From the NCBI RefSeq assembly GCF_022788655.1, contig NZ_CP084952.1, positions 136,501 to 200,500 on the forward strand: a stretch of 64,000 nucleotides of DNA. The letters are read 5' to 3'. Positions within the stretch are counted from its first letter, which is position 1, and every line of letters starts with the position of its first letter. Origin of the DNA: Sulfitobacter indolifex. GTDB lineage: Bacteria > Pseudomonadota > Alphaproteobacteria > Rhodobacterales > Rhodobacteraceae. The notes under the pieces were generated by a model that did not search any database, was not told where the DNA came from, and worked only from the letters and a program-made list of their open reading frames with translations. Of this stretch, positions 26,301-35,599 are shown piece by piece. Both the position numbers and the translations under genes were made by a program.

Positions 26301-27659
26301 TTATTTCACCACCCGAAAGTATGGCGCGCGATAGGCGTTCTCCATACCAGAATTGCTACAGTACCCCATGTCCATATTGCTCGTACCGATTATCCGACCA
26401 TTAGAGACAAGGGACGCCCCATTTACCCCTCCGGCATTTGCAGAAAACTGGATATCTCCCAATGCTAATATCTGCCCGTTGTGGAGACTTAGTGAAGATG
26501 CAGCCTTGAAACCTCCTAGGGTCATCAGGGTCGCCCCACCACCATCCGCGCAATGGTCGTTACGTCCAATCTGTAAACCTTGAGGAGAATTAAATGATGT
26601 CGTCGCTTTATTAGTTGTCGCTATGACGGCGTCCTCAAAGACGACCCCATTTGCAAACTTGAGTTCGCAGTTGGTAACAAATACGATTTGTTGATACAAT
26701 CCTGCATCCATCGTCATCTTTCCTGACCCTGGACACGACATTCGGTTCACGGCGTTTCGCATAAAGTGATACGGGCTCAGAGATTGCGCATTTCCCTTAG
26801 GCTCTTGTTCACCAGGTGGTAATCCTGGGTACTCTTTTAGATCTACCTCGTGATAGTAGTTGGAACTTACATATTGAGGAAGATGTTCAGCCTCGGCGTT
26901 CCAGAAGCTGTCAATAATTTCCGGTAGCTGATTAAGGAGCCTGAGGCGATATTTTCCGTCGCGGAGGGCAGTTTGAAGTCCATCGTTCTTTTCAAAGCCG
27001 GACGCTGGTATATTGATGTCTTCGATGTTGGGCATCGAAACCACTGTTCCAGCTTCGAAGTAATTGCCTTGGTTCATACTCACATATTCGTTCGAGTGAA
27101 TGCAAAACCCGCTTGTAAAGCTGTTGTTAGACCGAACGTCTACTGTTCCTTCAGCGACCATACCTTCGGTAAAACAGCCCGGAAAATAGGTCGAATAAAC
27201 AGACTCTACCGCAATATCAAAGGTATCCCGGCCTATTAAACCTAATAGAAGATTGCGGGAAGCATTATTCCGTTCTTCTTTCATCATTGCATATACGCGA
27301 ACTGCAGAATCTGAGTCTGAATCCTCTCGAAAAGTTAGCTCACTCTTATCCCATTCCCCAAAGCTGACATCTGTCGTCAGAAGCGCGGAGCTTCCGAATT
27401 TGTTCATAGAAAGCATGCCACTGACGGTTTCCACGGCTTTGGTTGCAGCAGCCTCCGACCCGTCCTTTTCACGAGTGTATAGGGCGGCATGAGCTGCGCT
27501 ATCGGCTGCTGCTTGCAACCGTGTCCGCTCGGAAATGACCTTATTTGAATCCACAGCAAGTCCGCCAAGAACAAGTGCAGTCAAAAACATGAAGAGAGAA
27601 AGAAGCGTAATTGCACCTTCTTCGTCACGCAGCCAATTGAACCTTAATCCGCAGTCCAT
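26301..27659 (-). CDS. TadG-like Flp pilus-associated protein
   Basis: 452 residues from ATG 27659. The N-terminal segment DEEGAITLLSLFMFLTALVLGGLAVD is the TadE/TadG hydrophobic helix, followed by RTRLQAAADSAAHAAL, the region common to TadG-like and pilin-like proteins. The remaining ~350 residues are soluble, exported, with six or more cysteines and polar repeats, and no evident von Willebrand A domain. Family knowledge ties TadG-like proteins to tight-adherence pili. No other tad gene is present in the window, so this is an orphan that may serve a distant tad locus or act as an independent surface protein. Confidence 0.75.
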   Translation of the reverse strand: MDCGLRFNWLRDEEGAITLLSLFMFLTALVLGGLAVDSNKVISERTRLQAAADSAAHAALYTREKDGSEAAATKAVETVSGMLSMNKFGSSALLTTDVSFGEWDKSELTFREDSDSDSAVRVYAMMKEERNNASRNLLLGLIGRDTFDIAVESVYSTYFPGCFTEGMVAEGTVDVRSNNSFTSGFCIHSNEYVSMNQGNYFEAGTVVSMPNIEDINIPASGFEKNDGLQTALRDGKYRLRLLNQLPEIIDSFWNAEAEHLPQYVSSNYYHEVDLKEYPGLPPGEQEPKGNAQSLSPYHFMRNAVNRMSCPGSGKMTMDAGLYQQIVFVTNCELKFANGVVFEDAVIATTNKATTSFNSPQGLQIGRNDHCADGGGATLMTLGGFKAASSLSLHNGQILALGDIQFSANAGGVNGASLVSNGRIIGTSNMDMGYCSNSGMENAYRAPYFRVVK

Positions 27660-27820
27660 TTTCTTAGAACTCCACGACATGCTGAGCGGTGACACGAATT
27701 GTTACAGCATTGAAGGCGCTTCGAACCATGTTCAAGGTCATGCCATGCGCCATTTGGCAGCTCTCTCGACTGATCTACAGTTCTTGCCTAAGATACTGAT
27801 AGGGGGAGAAAGATGCGGGC

Positions 27821-29344
27821 ATGGAGAATTTAGAGCTTCTGCTGAGCCGGGCGCTGGATGCAGTCATAGGCATGAGCTCAGAGGGGCGCGTAACGGCTTG
27901 GAATGGCGCGGCCGAAGAACTCTTTGGTTGGTCCAAGGAGGAGGCCTTGTGCGCGGTCTTAGGTGAATTGATTGTGCCGGCTCAACATCGTGAACACCAC
28001 GCGCGCGGTCTTGAGCATTACAACCGCACAGGCGAAGGCCCCGTTCTTGAGAGACGTATCAAAATTACGGCCCTGCACCGGACAGGCGTCGAGTTTCCGG
28101 TCGAGTTGTCGATCTTCGCGATCAACCACTCCGACCAGCAACATAGTTTTTACGCCTTTGTGCGCGATCGATCTATTGAGGAAGCGGCGCATCGCGAACA
28201 AGAGCTGCGCGCGCGAGAAGCGACGGCTGTCATGAATATGGGCCAAAAGCTGATCGAAGATGTGCCCCTTGATGACTTCATCCAGTTCTGTCTCGACGAG
28301 GTATGCGATATTGCCAGCATGGATGCGGGGCATCTCTATGTTGTACGGGGCGAAGGCCGCGCTCAGATCTTGGAGCCTTCGGGGATTTGGTGCCTGCGCG
28401 ATGAACGGTATCGGCCGGTTGTAGAGGTCACCTCCCGCCTCCAGTTCAAACCGGGGCAAGGGCTTCCGGGCCGGGCCTGGCAATCAGGCGGGTTGGAGGC
28501 GCTCGAAAACCTGATTGATGACTGCAAATTCTTGCGCCGCGAGATTTTTACTGAGGTGGGGTTAACGCGCGGTGTGGCACTTGCGGTGCCACATGGGGGC
28601 AATGTTCATGCGGTGCTTGAGTTTTTCGGCACAGATAGCTCCAGAATGGACCCGGAGATCCTGCGTTTGGTGAAAACTGTTGGCAGCCAAGTGGGTGCCG
28701 CCATACGCCGCAAGCAAGGGGCTGAGAGCCGTGAGACTTTGCGCACCGAAATGGTGCATAGGGTCAGCAACAGCTTGTCCGTTTTATCCTCGATCTACCG
28801 CCAATGTTCTCGTCAGGCGCAGTCGATCCAGGAGCTGGATGACATGTTTTTGGGTCGCATCATTGCCATAGGGCGTGCGAATAAGACGTCGATCGTAGAG
28901 GCTGAACGTGGTGTTTTGCTCCCTGACCTGATCAAGGACTCTCTCACCATGCTGCCGGATCACAACAATATCGCCATCGACGCAACCCCCATCGTGATCT
29001 GCAGAGAGGCGGTGATGCCTTTATCTTTGATCCTGCATGAGCTTGGCACCAACGCCTTAAAATATGGCGGCTTGGGAGAGGGCGATCGCTTGCACATCCA
29101 AGTGTCCAACGCAGATGCGCCTGATGCTCTCCGCCTAGACTGGCGGGAGCATCGCCGGGAACCGCTCGCAGCGCCTCCCGAGCAGCCGGAGCGGCGAGGA
29201 TTTGGGAGCCGGCTTATTCAAACAATGGTTGAAGGGCGTCTTGGAGGGCGTTTTGAGCGCCGGCTGGATGAGACCGGTTTCCACTTTAGCGCCCATTTTT
29301 CCAAAGATCGGCTGGAGGCATCAGACGCAGAGTTTGGCCGTTAA
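27821..29344 (+). CDS. PAS-GAF HWE/HisKA_2-type histidine kinase
   Basis: 507 residues, soluble. Domains in order: PAS (about 1-125, SRALDAVIGMSSEGRVTAWN through AFVRDRSIEEAAH), GAF (about 150-290, DFIQFCLDEVC to VGAAIRRK), then a kinase with the phosphoacceptor segment MVHRVSNSLSVLSSIYRQ and ATPase box LILHELGTNALKYGG. The H-box resembles HisKA_2 and HWE kinases. PAS and GAF suggest sensing of a small molecule, redox state or light, though no chromophore cysteine stands out. Convergent with the MetOD1-kinase-receiver operon, 34 bases from its end. Confidence 0.88.
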   Translation: MENLELLLSRALDAVIGMSSEGRVTAWNGAAEELFGWSKEEALCAVLGELIVPAQHREHHARGLEHYNRTGEGPVLERRIKITALHRTGVEFPVELSIFAINHSDQQHSFYAFVRDRSIEEAAHREQELRAREATAVMNMGQKLIEDVPLDDFIQFCLDEVCDIASMDAGHLYVVRGEGRAQILEPSGIWCLRDERYRPVVEVTSRLQFKPGQGLPGRAWQSGGLEALENLIDDCKFLRREIFTEVGLTRGVALAVPHGGNVHAVLEFFGTDSSRMDPEILRLVKTVGSQVGAAIRRKQGAESRETLRTEMVHRVSNSLSVLSSIYRQCSRQAQSIQELDDMFLGRIIAIGRANKTSIVEAERGVLLPDLIKDSLTMLPDHNNIAIDATPIVICREAVMPLSLILHELGTNALKYGGLGEGDRLHIQVSNADAPDALRLDWREHRREPLAAPPEQPERRGFGSRLIQTMVEGRLGGRFERRLDETGFHFSAHFSKDRLEASDAEFGR

Positions 29345-29377
29345 CGCCATCTAGGGAATGGTTGACGTCGCTTTTCT

Positions 29378-29917
29378 TCACAAGGTTTCACGCACCCGGA
29401 CGAGCGCCTCTTTAAGCTCACCTGTTCGGATCGGTTTTTGGATCCATCCGAAGGGCTGTGCGGATTGAGCGCGCAGCTTCAGATCGTCGCTGCCATAGGC
29501 TGATATGAAGATCGCGCGGATGCCGATCGCCTCATGGATTTCCAATGCCGCACTGACCCCATCCCGATCCCCTTTCAGGTTGATGTCCATGGTGATACAA
29601 TCTGGCCGGTGTAATTTAGCATAGTCGACGGCCTCCTGAGCCGACATGACAGTCCCCACCACCTCCGCGCCGAAGTCTTCGAGTATCATCTCGATTTCCA
29701 TCGCAATGATTGCCTCGTCCTCGACGATAAGCACACGCAGCGGCTGAGGCAGTGCAATGACGTCGTTCTGCAGAGCATTCTGGGTTTCTCCCGCTGCCGC
29801 GGTCTCGGGCCCTCCCGCAAGCGCAGGGTGCGCCGCCCCATTTTCGGGGGAGGTGGCCACACTGTGCCATTCACTTGTTACCCCCCGGCTTTCGCGCTCA
29901 TGTTCCTGTGCTCTCAT
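29378..29917 (-). CDS. Single-domain response regulator
   Basis: 179 residues. After a 55-residue polar, low-complexity head comes one receiver domain: VLIVEDEAIIAMEIEMILED, phosphoacceptor Asp in CITMDINLKGDRDG, and the switch segments FISAYGS and IQKPIRTGEL. No output domain, so it acts by protein contact or as a phosphate shuttle, as single-domain receivers of HWE-kinase networks do. It starts 15 bases after the kinase gene and is the third gene of a minus-strand operon. The start is uncertain because of the unstructured head. Confidence 0.87.
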   Translation of the reverse strand: MRAQEHERESRGVTSEWHSVATSPENGAAHPALAGGPETAAAGETQNALQNDVIALPQPLRVLIVEDEAIIAMEIEMILEDFGAEVVGTVMSAQEAVDYAKLHRPDCITMDINLKGDRDGVSAALEIHEAIGIRAIFISAYGSDDLKLRAQSAQPFGWIQKPIRTGELKEALVRVRETL

Positions 29918-29932
29918 GCTCTTATGCTTTCT

Positions 29933-30952
29933 TCACTCTGGGTTTATCTCGAATTGCACCGAGCACTTGCCTGTCCCTACTTTTGCAATCTGGAGCATCC
30001 CACCAATTTGTCGACACAAACTGCGTACCAGTTTGAGCCCAGAGGTGCGTGTAAGGGCGGTTTCATCGAACCCCATGCCTTCATCAAGCACGTCCAAGAC
30101 CAGGTCTTCCCCGGAGCCGTGGAAGCGCACACTCACTTGTCCACTGCCATATTTGAACGCGTTTGTAATAAGCTCATTGGCGATCAGTGCAAGATTATGG
30201 GCCGCGTCTGTCGGGAGCTGCACCTCCTCAATGGACAGACTTAACCGCTCTGACGCCCCAAAGCTTTCAGCGGCCCCGCGCGCCACCTCGTCGAGGAAAC
30301 TGCGCGATGAGATCGCACGCGCGCTGCTGCTTTGATAGATTGCTTCTTGGCTTGCGCCCATCGCACGCAGCCGGTTTGCGGCCACTGACATGAACTCAGC
30401 AACCTCGGGCGTGTTGCGGCCCGCAGCGGCAAAGTTCATCAAAGAGAGCATCTGCTGAATATTGTTTTTCACGCGATGCTGCAGCTCTTGCACCAGCACG
30501 CGTTTGTCTTCCAACGTCTCTGCCAATAATGCATTCTCTTTAAGCCGATTGTGCAACTGGCGGTCGATTTCTTGAATTCTGCGGTTGAGAATGCTGAAAC
30601 GATCCAGCTCGGCAGGCATCAACCGGACGATCAAAAGCGTGCCTTCCTGCTCTGGGCGTGGGACTCGTGCTGCCAAGGCGCGAAACCGTTCGACCTCGTC
30701 CCCCTGCTGGAGCTCCAAAGCGCCAATATAAGAAGATGTGCTCCTGCTTGCATGTCGCAAGAAAGCCGCCACGTCAGGCTTGGGATCATGACATATGTCA
30801 AACAGGTTTGGCGCGTTGCCCAGTGCCGAGAAAAGCCTGTGGGCCGCCGCGTTTGCCTCATGCACATGACCGTCGAGGCCCGCCAGTATGGCAGGCTCCG
30901 GCAGAAACTCCAGAGGGAAGCAGCCGAGTTTCGAGCCGTTTTTGGAGATCAT
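29933..30952 (-). CDS. HisKA_2 histidine kinase
   Basis: 339 residues, soluble. An N-terminal PAS-like module (about 10-115, [20 protein letters not shown]), a coiled linker and a kinase core with H-box [20 protein letters not shown] and ATPase N-box [16 protein letters not shown]. Its start overlaps the MetOD1 gene end by four bases, and its end precedes the receiver gene by 15, so the three form one coupled signalling operon. The kinase probably reads the MetOD1 protein and passes phosphate to the receiver; this is inferred from order. Confidence 0.9.
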   Translation of the reverse strand: MISKNGSKLGCFPLEFLPEPAILAGLDGHVHEANAAAHRLFSALGNAPNLFDICHDPKPDVAAFLRHASRSTSSYIGALELQQGDEVERFRALAARVPRPEQEGTLLIVRLMPAELDRFSILNRRIQEIDRQLHNRLKENALLAETLEDKRVLVQELQHRVKNNIQQMLSLMNFAAAGRNTPEVAEFMSVAANRLRAMGASQEAIYQSSSARAISSRSFLDEVARGAAESFGASERLSLSIEEVQLPTDAAHNLALIANELITNAFKYGSGQVSVRFHGSGEDLVLDVLDEGMGFDETALTRTSGLKLVRSLCRQIGGMLQIAKVGTGKCSVQFEINPE

Positions 30953-31497
30953 TGCTCGATCCGGAAATATTCGCGTGCGTTTGCTTCGACATGGTCGCTT
31001 GGCCGCAGATAGACGACCACCCGACAGCCAGGGTGACCTTGAGCGATCGCTTCTTCAATCTCCACGCGGGCATAGCCCAGGTTCTGGGCGGCAATCGACC
31101 CAAACACATTGGACGTCATCATGCACAAAGAAGGGCGTCCTTCCACAAACTTACCAAAGGGGCAGGCGCGGTTGCCAAGGACAATCCGATCCTCGCGCTC
31201 CTCAATGACATAGAAGTCCCCGTTTATTCTGCGCTTGAGGTCCACCAGCACGTCTCGAACTTGATCTTTCGACAGCCGATCGACGGCAAGAGCCTTGCGG
31301 TAGGAGCTATCGATCTGTTCACCGATCGCTCCGCCGACCACGCTGATGTAGCCAGAGGCTTCTGAAAGCCCGACCACATTTTCGAGGGTTCCAGAGAGTT
31401 CTCGTAGCAAAGAGCGTAGAAAGACATCTCGCTCAAGATCCACGTCTGCGTCTGCAATGGAACGGCCGTCAGTCATTGTGTCGCGGGTCATACCCAT
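30949..31497 (-). CDS. MetOD1 (methanogen output domain 1) protein
   Basis: 182 residues, soluble. AGGAGG lies before the start. The C-terminal half has the pattern of the methanogen output domain 1, with conserved cysteines in [18 protein letters not shown] and [10 protein letters not shown], and a central [11 protein letters not shown]. The domain is found alone or on sensor kinases, where it is thought to act as a small-molecule or metal-sensing unit; the ligand is not known to me. The first gene of the operon with a kinase and a receiver, so it is likely the input module. Confidence 0.75.
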   Translation of the reverse strand: MGMTRDTMTDGRSIADADVDLERDVFLRSLLRELSGTLENVVGLSEASGYISVVGGAIGEQIDSSYRKALAVDRLSKDQVRDVLVDLKRRINGDFYVIEEREDRIVLGNRACPFGKFVEGRPSLCMMTSNVFGSIAAQNLGYARVEIEEAIAQGHPGCRVVVYLRPSDHVEANAREYFRIEQ

Positions 31498-31744
31498 CGT
31501 CAGCCTCCTCTGATGCCCTCATCAATACATTTTTAAGGACCGATTTTCCCATCTACGTACCCTCTGATGAAGCGTCGGAAGGCGGGGCGGTATCATGGGT
31601 CTTTATCAAGCGGGATGTCATTCTGAGCTGCCCCGAGCAATTGGGCTCCTGCGATCTGACGCCGCGGGCGCCTTTATATCTGGTGGTGGTTTTTTAACGC
31701 GCTTGGTACATCTGGTAAGTAAAATCTCAACACTGGAATGCTTC

Positions 31745-32125
31745 ATGATCAAATTGCTGCATGTCGATGATGAAAGTGACATACTTGAGATTGCGAAAAT
31801 ATCTCTCGAAATGCACGGCAGTATTGAAGTGACACCTTGCATTTCCGGTGAAGAGGCCTTGCGTATTGTGGAGCACTTTACCCCTGATATTATCCTTTTG
31901 GACTATATGATGCCCTATCTGACGGGGCCAGAAACCTTGCAAGCGCTTCGCAAGGTGCCGGCCATAGCGGAAGTGCCTGTGGCCTTTATGACGGCACGGG
32001 CACATGCCGAAGAGCATAAAGAACTTTGGAGCCTTGGGGCTTTGGATGTTATCAAGAAACCCTTCGACCCGCTGACCCTGGCACAGAGAATTGAAGCGGC
32101 AGTGGCCAAGTCGGTTGAGAGCTGA
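31745..32125 (+). CDS. Single-domain response regulator
   Basis: 126 residues from the ATG at 31745, where the receiver domain begins (MIKLLHVDDESDILEIA); the upstream open frame lacks sense. The phosphoacceptor Asp is in IILLDYMMPYLTGPETL, the Thr switch in FMTARAH, and the Lys in VIKKPFDP. It has no output domain. It stands divergent from the MetOD1 operon, 248 bases away, and may be a second receiver for the kinases around it. Confidence 0.87.
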   Translation: MIKLLHVDDESDILEIAKISLEMHGSIEVTPCISGEEALRIVEHFTPDIILLDYMMPYLTGPETLQALRKVPAIAEVPVAFMTARAHAEEHKELWSLGALDVIKKPFDPLTLAQRIEAAVAKSVES

Positions 32126-32261
32126 CGAAAACGCGGATGTTGGCGCCCATCCCCCGCCCACTCCTTAGGTGGCGCAGCCCCACCGCCATGGGCCTCTGGC
32201 GCCGAGTATCTTGAGATAACCGGGTTCCTGGCCAACTGCGCAGCTCGCATAATTCAGGCCG

Positions 32262-33107
32262 CTAGTGCGCGAAAAACACCGGCAGGTCCCTTTGCTCAAT
32301 CATATGCCGCGTTGTGCCCCCCAAGACGGTCTGGACGATCCGTGCATGACCATATGCCCCCATGACGATCAGGTCGGCTCCCACCTCCCTGGCGCGGTCT
32401 TCGATGCACTGAGGGATCGGGCGCCCCCCGCTCGGGGTTTGCGATAGGGTAACCGTACAGCCGTGATGGCTTAGCCACTTGGCAATATCTGCACCTGGTT
32501 CTTGTCCGTCACGTGTGTCAGCGACACAGGGGTCGATGCAGCCGATCACGACCTCTTCAGCCTCTTGGAGATAGCAAAGCGCGCTGTGCACGGCAGAGGC
32601 GGCTGCTTTGCTGCTATCCCAAGCCACAAATATGCGGGAGTATATGCATTTCCCTTTGGTATTTATGTGGAAACCGATGGGGGAGTCGTAAAGGATCGCC
32701 GAGGCCGCCTCATAGAGATGGCTCTCATGGTGTCGCATGTTGTCAGCCAAGAATGCCTCATCAGAAACCTTGGCACAGCGTGCAACGTGCCCTTTTACCT
32801 CCGCGGAAGAGACCAGAGCCCCAAGCACCTCACCAGAAGCTTTGGCGTTCGCTAGGATTTGCTCGCGCTCTTGGACAGATGCCTTAAGGGTCGCCCGCGC
32901 TCTGCTGACTGTTTCGGGCCAGTCGGTTGGAACCGTCATGGCACCGTATGCAGTAAGCCCATATATTTGCATGGGAAGGCTAGGGGCGGGGTCTATCACA
33001 AGGCACAGCAGATGGATGTTGTCGCGGAGAGAATTTTCCGCGAATTGGGTCAGCCACGCCATCGAAGTGCTCGAGTTCATGATCAACAAAACCGTACGGT
33101 TCTTCAT
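32262..33107 (-). CDS. Universal stress protein, tandem UspA type
   Basis: 281 residues with two Usp-like halves. The second half has the ATP-binding signature GAYGHARIVQTVLGGTTRHM (G-2x-G-9x-G-T), and RIFVAWDSSKAAASAV at its start; the first half is more diverged and has no clear ATP loop. Usp proteins bind ATP and help survival during starvation, oxygen or redox stress. I looked for an FNR-type site upstream and found none. The gap to the next gene (33108-33490) holds no recognisable gene. Confidence 0.88.
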   Translation of the reverse strand: MKNRTVLLIMNSSTSMAWLTQFAENSLRDNIHLLCLVIDPAPSLPMQIYGLTAYGAMTVPTDWPETVSRARATLKASVQEREQILANAKASGEVLGALVSSAEVKGHVARCAKVSDEAFLADNMRHHESHLYEAASAILYDSPIGFHINTKGKCIYSRIFVAWDSSKAAASAVHSALCYLQEAEEVVIGCIDPCVADTRDGQEPGADIAKWLSHHGCTVTLSQTPSGGRPIPQCIEDRAREVGADLIVMGAYGHARIVQTVLGGTTRHMIEQRDLPVFFAH

Positions 33108-33490
33108 CTCTGCCCCCCTTCAGTGGCGCGCCTGCGCCAATGGTTTCCCCCATAGTATATAGCAAAAGACCCGTTGCGCCGGGAAAAAGGGGCCATTCCC
33201 GTTTCGCGCGCTGGATAACGCGTCATAGCAAATGCATTTATAACATCAGGTCGCAACGATGGGCATGGTTGCGTCACAGAAGAGCGCGGCCGTTCTTCGG
33301 GCAGCGGCATTCTTGTAATTGGCTGCAATCCATCAATCGGCTTGAACTAGATTTAACTGCCACTGATTGGGTGTGGTCCTGGACCACTCGTGTGAAGCCG
33401 CGCAGTGAATACCGCCCAGGTCGCTGCCGACGAATGCTTGACCTCATCGTGTAGGTTGCTGCAGTTCCGAAGAGGAAGTGTCTGAATGTT

Positions 33491-33685
33491 CTACATCAGC
33501 CTTAAGTCACAGGGCCCGGCATCTGGATGCATTATAATCTGATCTTGCAGCTCGTTAAACGTTAGATGCTTAAGGCTGTGAGGGTGTTTTCTGAGATAAC
33601 GTGCAGCGCGCTGCCTCAGTTTCTCACTCTCAAACTTGGCAATGGTCCTGACGGCAGCACAATCCATTCTAGTTCCTCCGGCCAT
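33491..33685 (-). CDS. Small basic hypothetical protein
   Basis: 64 residues from ATG 33685, or 58 from ATG 33667. Both starts have a GGAGGA-type site, because a short stretch including site and ATG (GGAGGAnCnAGAATGG) is duplicated. The protein is helical and basic (FESEKLRQRAARYLRKHPHS), ending in a polar tail. I recognise no family. Translation signals are strong for such a small frame. Confidence 0.45.
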   Translation of the reverse strand: MAGGTRMDCAAVRTIAKFESEKLRQRAARYLRKHPHSLKHLTFNELQDQIIMHPDAGPCDLRLM

Positions 33686-34394
33686 TCTGGCTCCTCCCGG
33701 GTGCTCTGATTTCGATCCTCATCAAACAGGGCTTATCTGACACAACGCCAAAGAAGAGATCAGGTTCCTCAGAATGAGGGAGAGGGTCGACCCAATGGGG
33801 CGCAACCAGGCGCTATCCTTTTCGAAGTGGGCGGTCTCCTATTGTGCGCTTAGCGGATCAAAAAAATTACTGGCAGCGATTGGGGCATCACAATAGTCAC
33901 CGGCCTCCCTCCGTATAAACATTAAGTATCAGTGATAAATACTTAAAAATAATAAATAATATCCGCTTGATTGGCTCGAGAGACTTGGGACAATGCGTCT
34001 CGGCGCGGGAAAAAGTCTAAAATCAATATCGAGTGCGGCAATTACAGCAAGCAAGAGGCTCAGCCACGGCTCATGTGCGGCGGTTTCAATGTGCAAGCCC
34101 TGTCGCGGGTTGGGCTCCGCAAGGCGGCGAAGGCGTCAGGTCGTGATGTTGCAGCTTTCTTTGAAGGCATAAGCGGGTAGGGGCCATGCTTTCGGCATCT
34201 CGCAGATGCCTGCCAGTGACAGCTGTTGTCAGACCTCGCGCGGGATCCGCAATTATATTTCATATGAGCTGCGTGTACCCTCTTGCGCGTGAGCGGGCCC
34301 GTATCGATATCAACCTTTGCCGCATGCTCTCAGAAGACGGATGGCATTACGTGGCCCCTCGCGCTCGGCGACCTCCGAGCAGGAACACCTCTAA
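33686..34394. other. Gene-poor stretch
   Basis: About 700 bases without a convincing gene. An AT-rich core (33918-33960) could hold promoters for either side. A 69-codon frame at 33971-34180 and a 108-codon frame at 34186-34509 lack good ribosome binding sites and family features. Confidence 0.5.
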
Positions 34395-34562
34395 ATGCAA
34401 ACCGAGCATTTACCTGATCTGGACCCTGGCCCGAATGATGTTGGTTCAAAAAGCTTGGCTGGGAAGAACCCCGCCGAATTCAGAGCCGTTTTATACAGCT
34501 GGGCGGTGATGCTTGCAGTGCTCACTGCGATCTATGGTATCGGTTACTGCTTTTCTCCTTGA
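34395..34562 (+). CDS. Small single-helix membrane protein
   Basis: 55 residues: a polar N-terminus (MQTEHLPDLDPGPNDVGSKS) and one clear membrane helix (YSWAVMLAVLTAIYGIGYCF). An AGGAAC lies 10 bases before the ATG. The shape recalls the small membrane proteins that accompany cytochrome oxidases or transporters, but no partner is adjacent, only the ExoD-like gene 174 bases downstream. Existence is inferred from the composition and start signal. Confidence 0.45.
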   Translation: MQTEHLPDLDPGPNDVGSKSLAGKNPAEFRAVLYSWAVMLAVLTAIYGIGYCFSP

Positions 34563-34736
34563 TCCATCTTAATCTCAGGGACGCCTTCGGCGGCATCCGT
34601 GACGGCTGCGCGCTGGAAGCCTAAGTTTTTAAAGGAGACCTCTCGGCAGGGCCGGCCTTCACCTTAGCGCCAAATCCAGCTCTCCCGAGCACACGTCAGA
34701 CAGCGCCGCTTGCAAAAGAAGGGCTCACCCTCTCAA

Positions 34737-35345
34737 ATGACCCTGTCACATGCCGACCCTCAGGACAGGCTTTCATCTGTTCTCCAAGACCTCAGGAAGG
34801 GCTGGCGCGGGCCCATATCGCTGAATGAGCTGATCGCCTCTTTAGGTGTTCGAAGCTTTGCGCCTTTGCTTATCGTCTTTGCGCTGCCGAACCTGTTTTT
34901 CTTTGTGCCTGGGGCTTCCGTGATCATCGGCCCGCCGCTCATGTTTGTTGCCGCCCAACTTGTGCTCGGACGCCCCTCGGTTTGGCTGCCGATGACCTTG
35001 GGCAAACGGTCCATCGACCCTCAGGTGTTTGAGCGGCTTATGGCCCGTGTTTTGCCTTGGGTCGAATGGGTGGAGCGATTGGCCCGCCCGCGCTATTGGG
35101 TCTTGTCTCAGAAAGCGGCCGAGCGAACGGTCGGGGTCGGCTGCCTTATCATGTCGGTTTTCGTATTACTGCCCATTCCATTCGCCAATGCCTTGCCGGC
35201 TCTCTCGGTCATTATGCTGGCTTTTAGCCTGGGCGAACGCGATGGCCTTTGGCTTCTCGGCGGCGGGCTCATCGGGTTCGTTTCGATTGCATTGGTCTTT
35301 GCTATCTTTGCGGCAGGCGCCTTTACCGTACTCAGCTTTTCTTAA
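34737..35345 (+). CDS. ExoD family protein
   Basis: 202 residues from ATG 34737; a TTG at 34710 in frame is possible. It matches the ExoD family: an N-terminal soluble part with GPISLNELIASLGVRSFAPLL followed by four to five membrane helices (FFVPGASVIIGPPLMFVAAQLVLG, then late PIPFANALPALSVIMLAFSL). In Sinorhizobium, exoD affects exopolysaccharide production and alkaline tolerance; the molecular role is not established. No exopolysaccharide cluster adjoins. Confidence 0.85.
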   Translation: MTLSHADPQDRLSSVLQDLRKGWRGPISLNELIASLGVRSFAPLLIVFALPNLFFFVPGASVIIGPPLMFVAAQLVLGRPSVWLPMTLGKRSIDPQVFERLMARVLPWVEWVERLARPRYWVLSQKAAERTVGVGCLIMSVFVLLPIPFANALPALSVIMLAFSLGERDGLWLLGGGLIGFVSIALVFAIFAAGAFTVLSFS

Positions 35346-35599
35346 AGCGTCACAGTGTTTGCAGAAGACCCACACGTCTTGGGCCAAGGGACAGTCCCGC
35401 GGTGCTAGAAAAAACTATGCCCAACCAGATGTGTTGCATAGGCGAGCTAACGACGCGGTGCGTCCCGCTTGGAGACAAGAACGCCCGCGCAGAGTGTTGC
35501 GAGTGCGTTGATGCCTGTGTCCACTCAGCTCAGCGAAGTCGGCATTCTCAGTAAGGTTTTGTGCACGATACCCCCTTTGGCCGGGCAGCTTGGTCGAAC

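Noticed and set aside
33108..33300. FNR-type site before the universal stress protein gene
   Set aside because: No TTGAT-N4-ATCAA arrangement was found.
33971..34180. 69-codon plus-strand frame
   Set aside because: No ribosome binding site and no family features; probably chance.
35249..35554. Cysteine-rich frame with ATG near 35417
   Set aside because: Overlaps the end of the ExoD-like gene in another frame, no ribosome site, and the cysteines come from GC-rich codons without a known motif.
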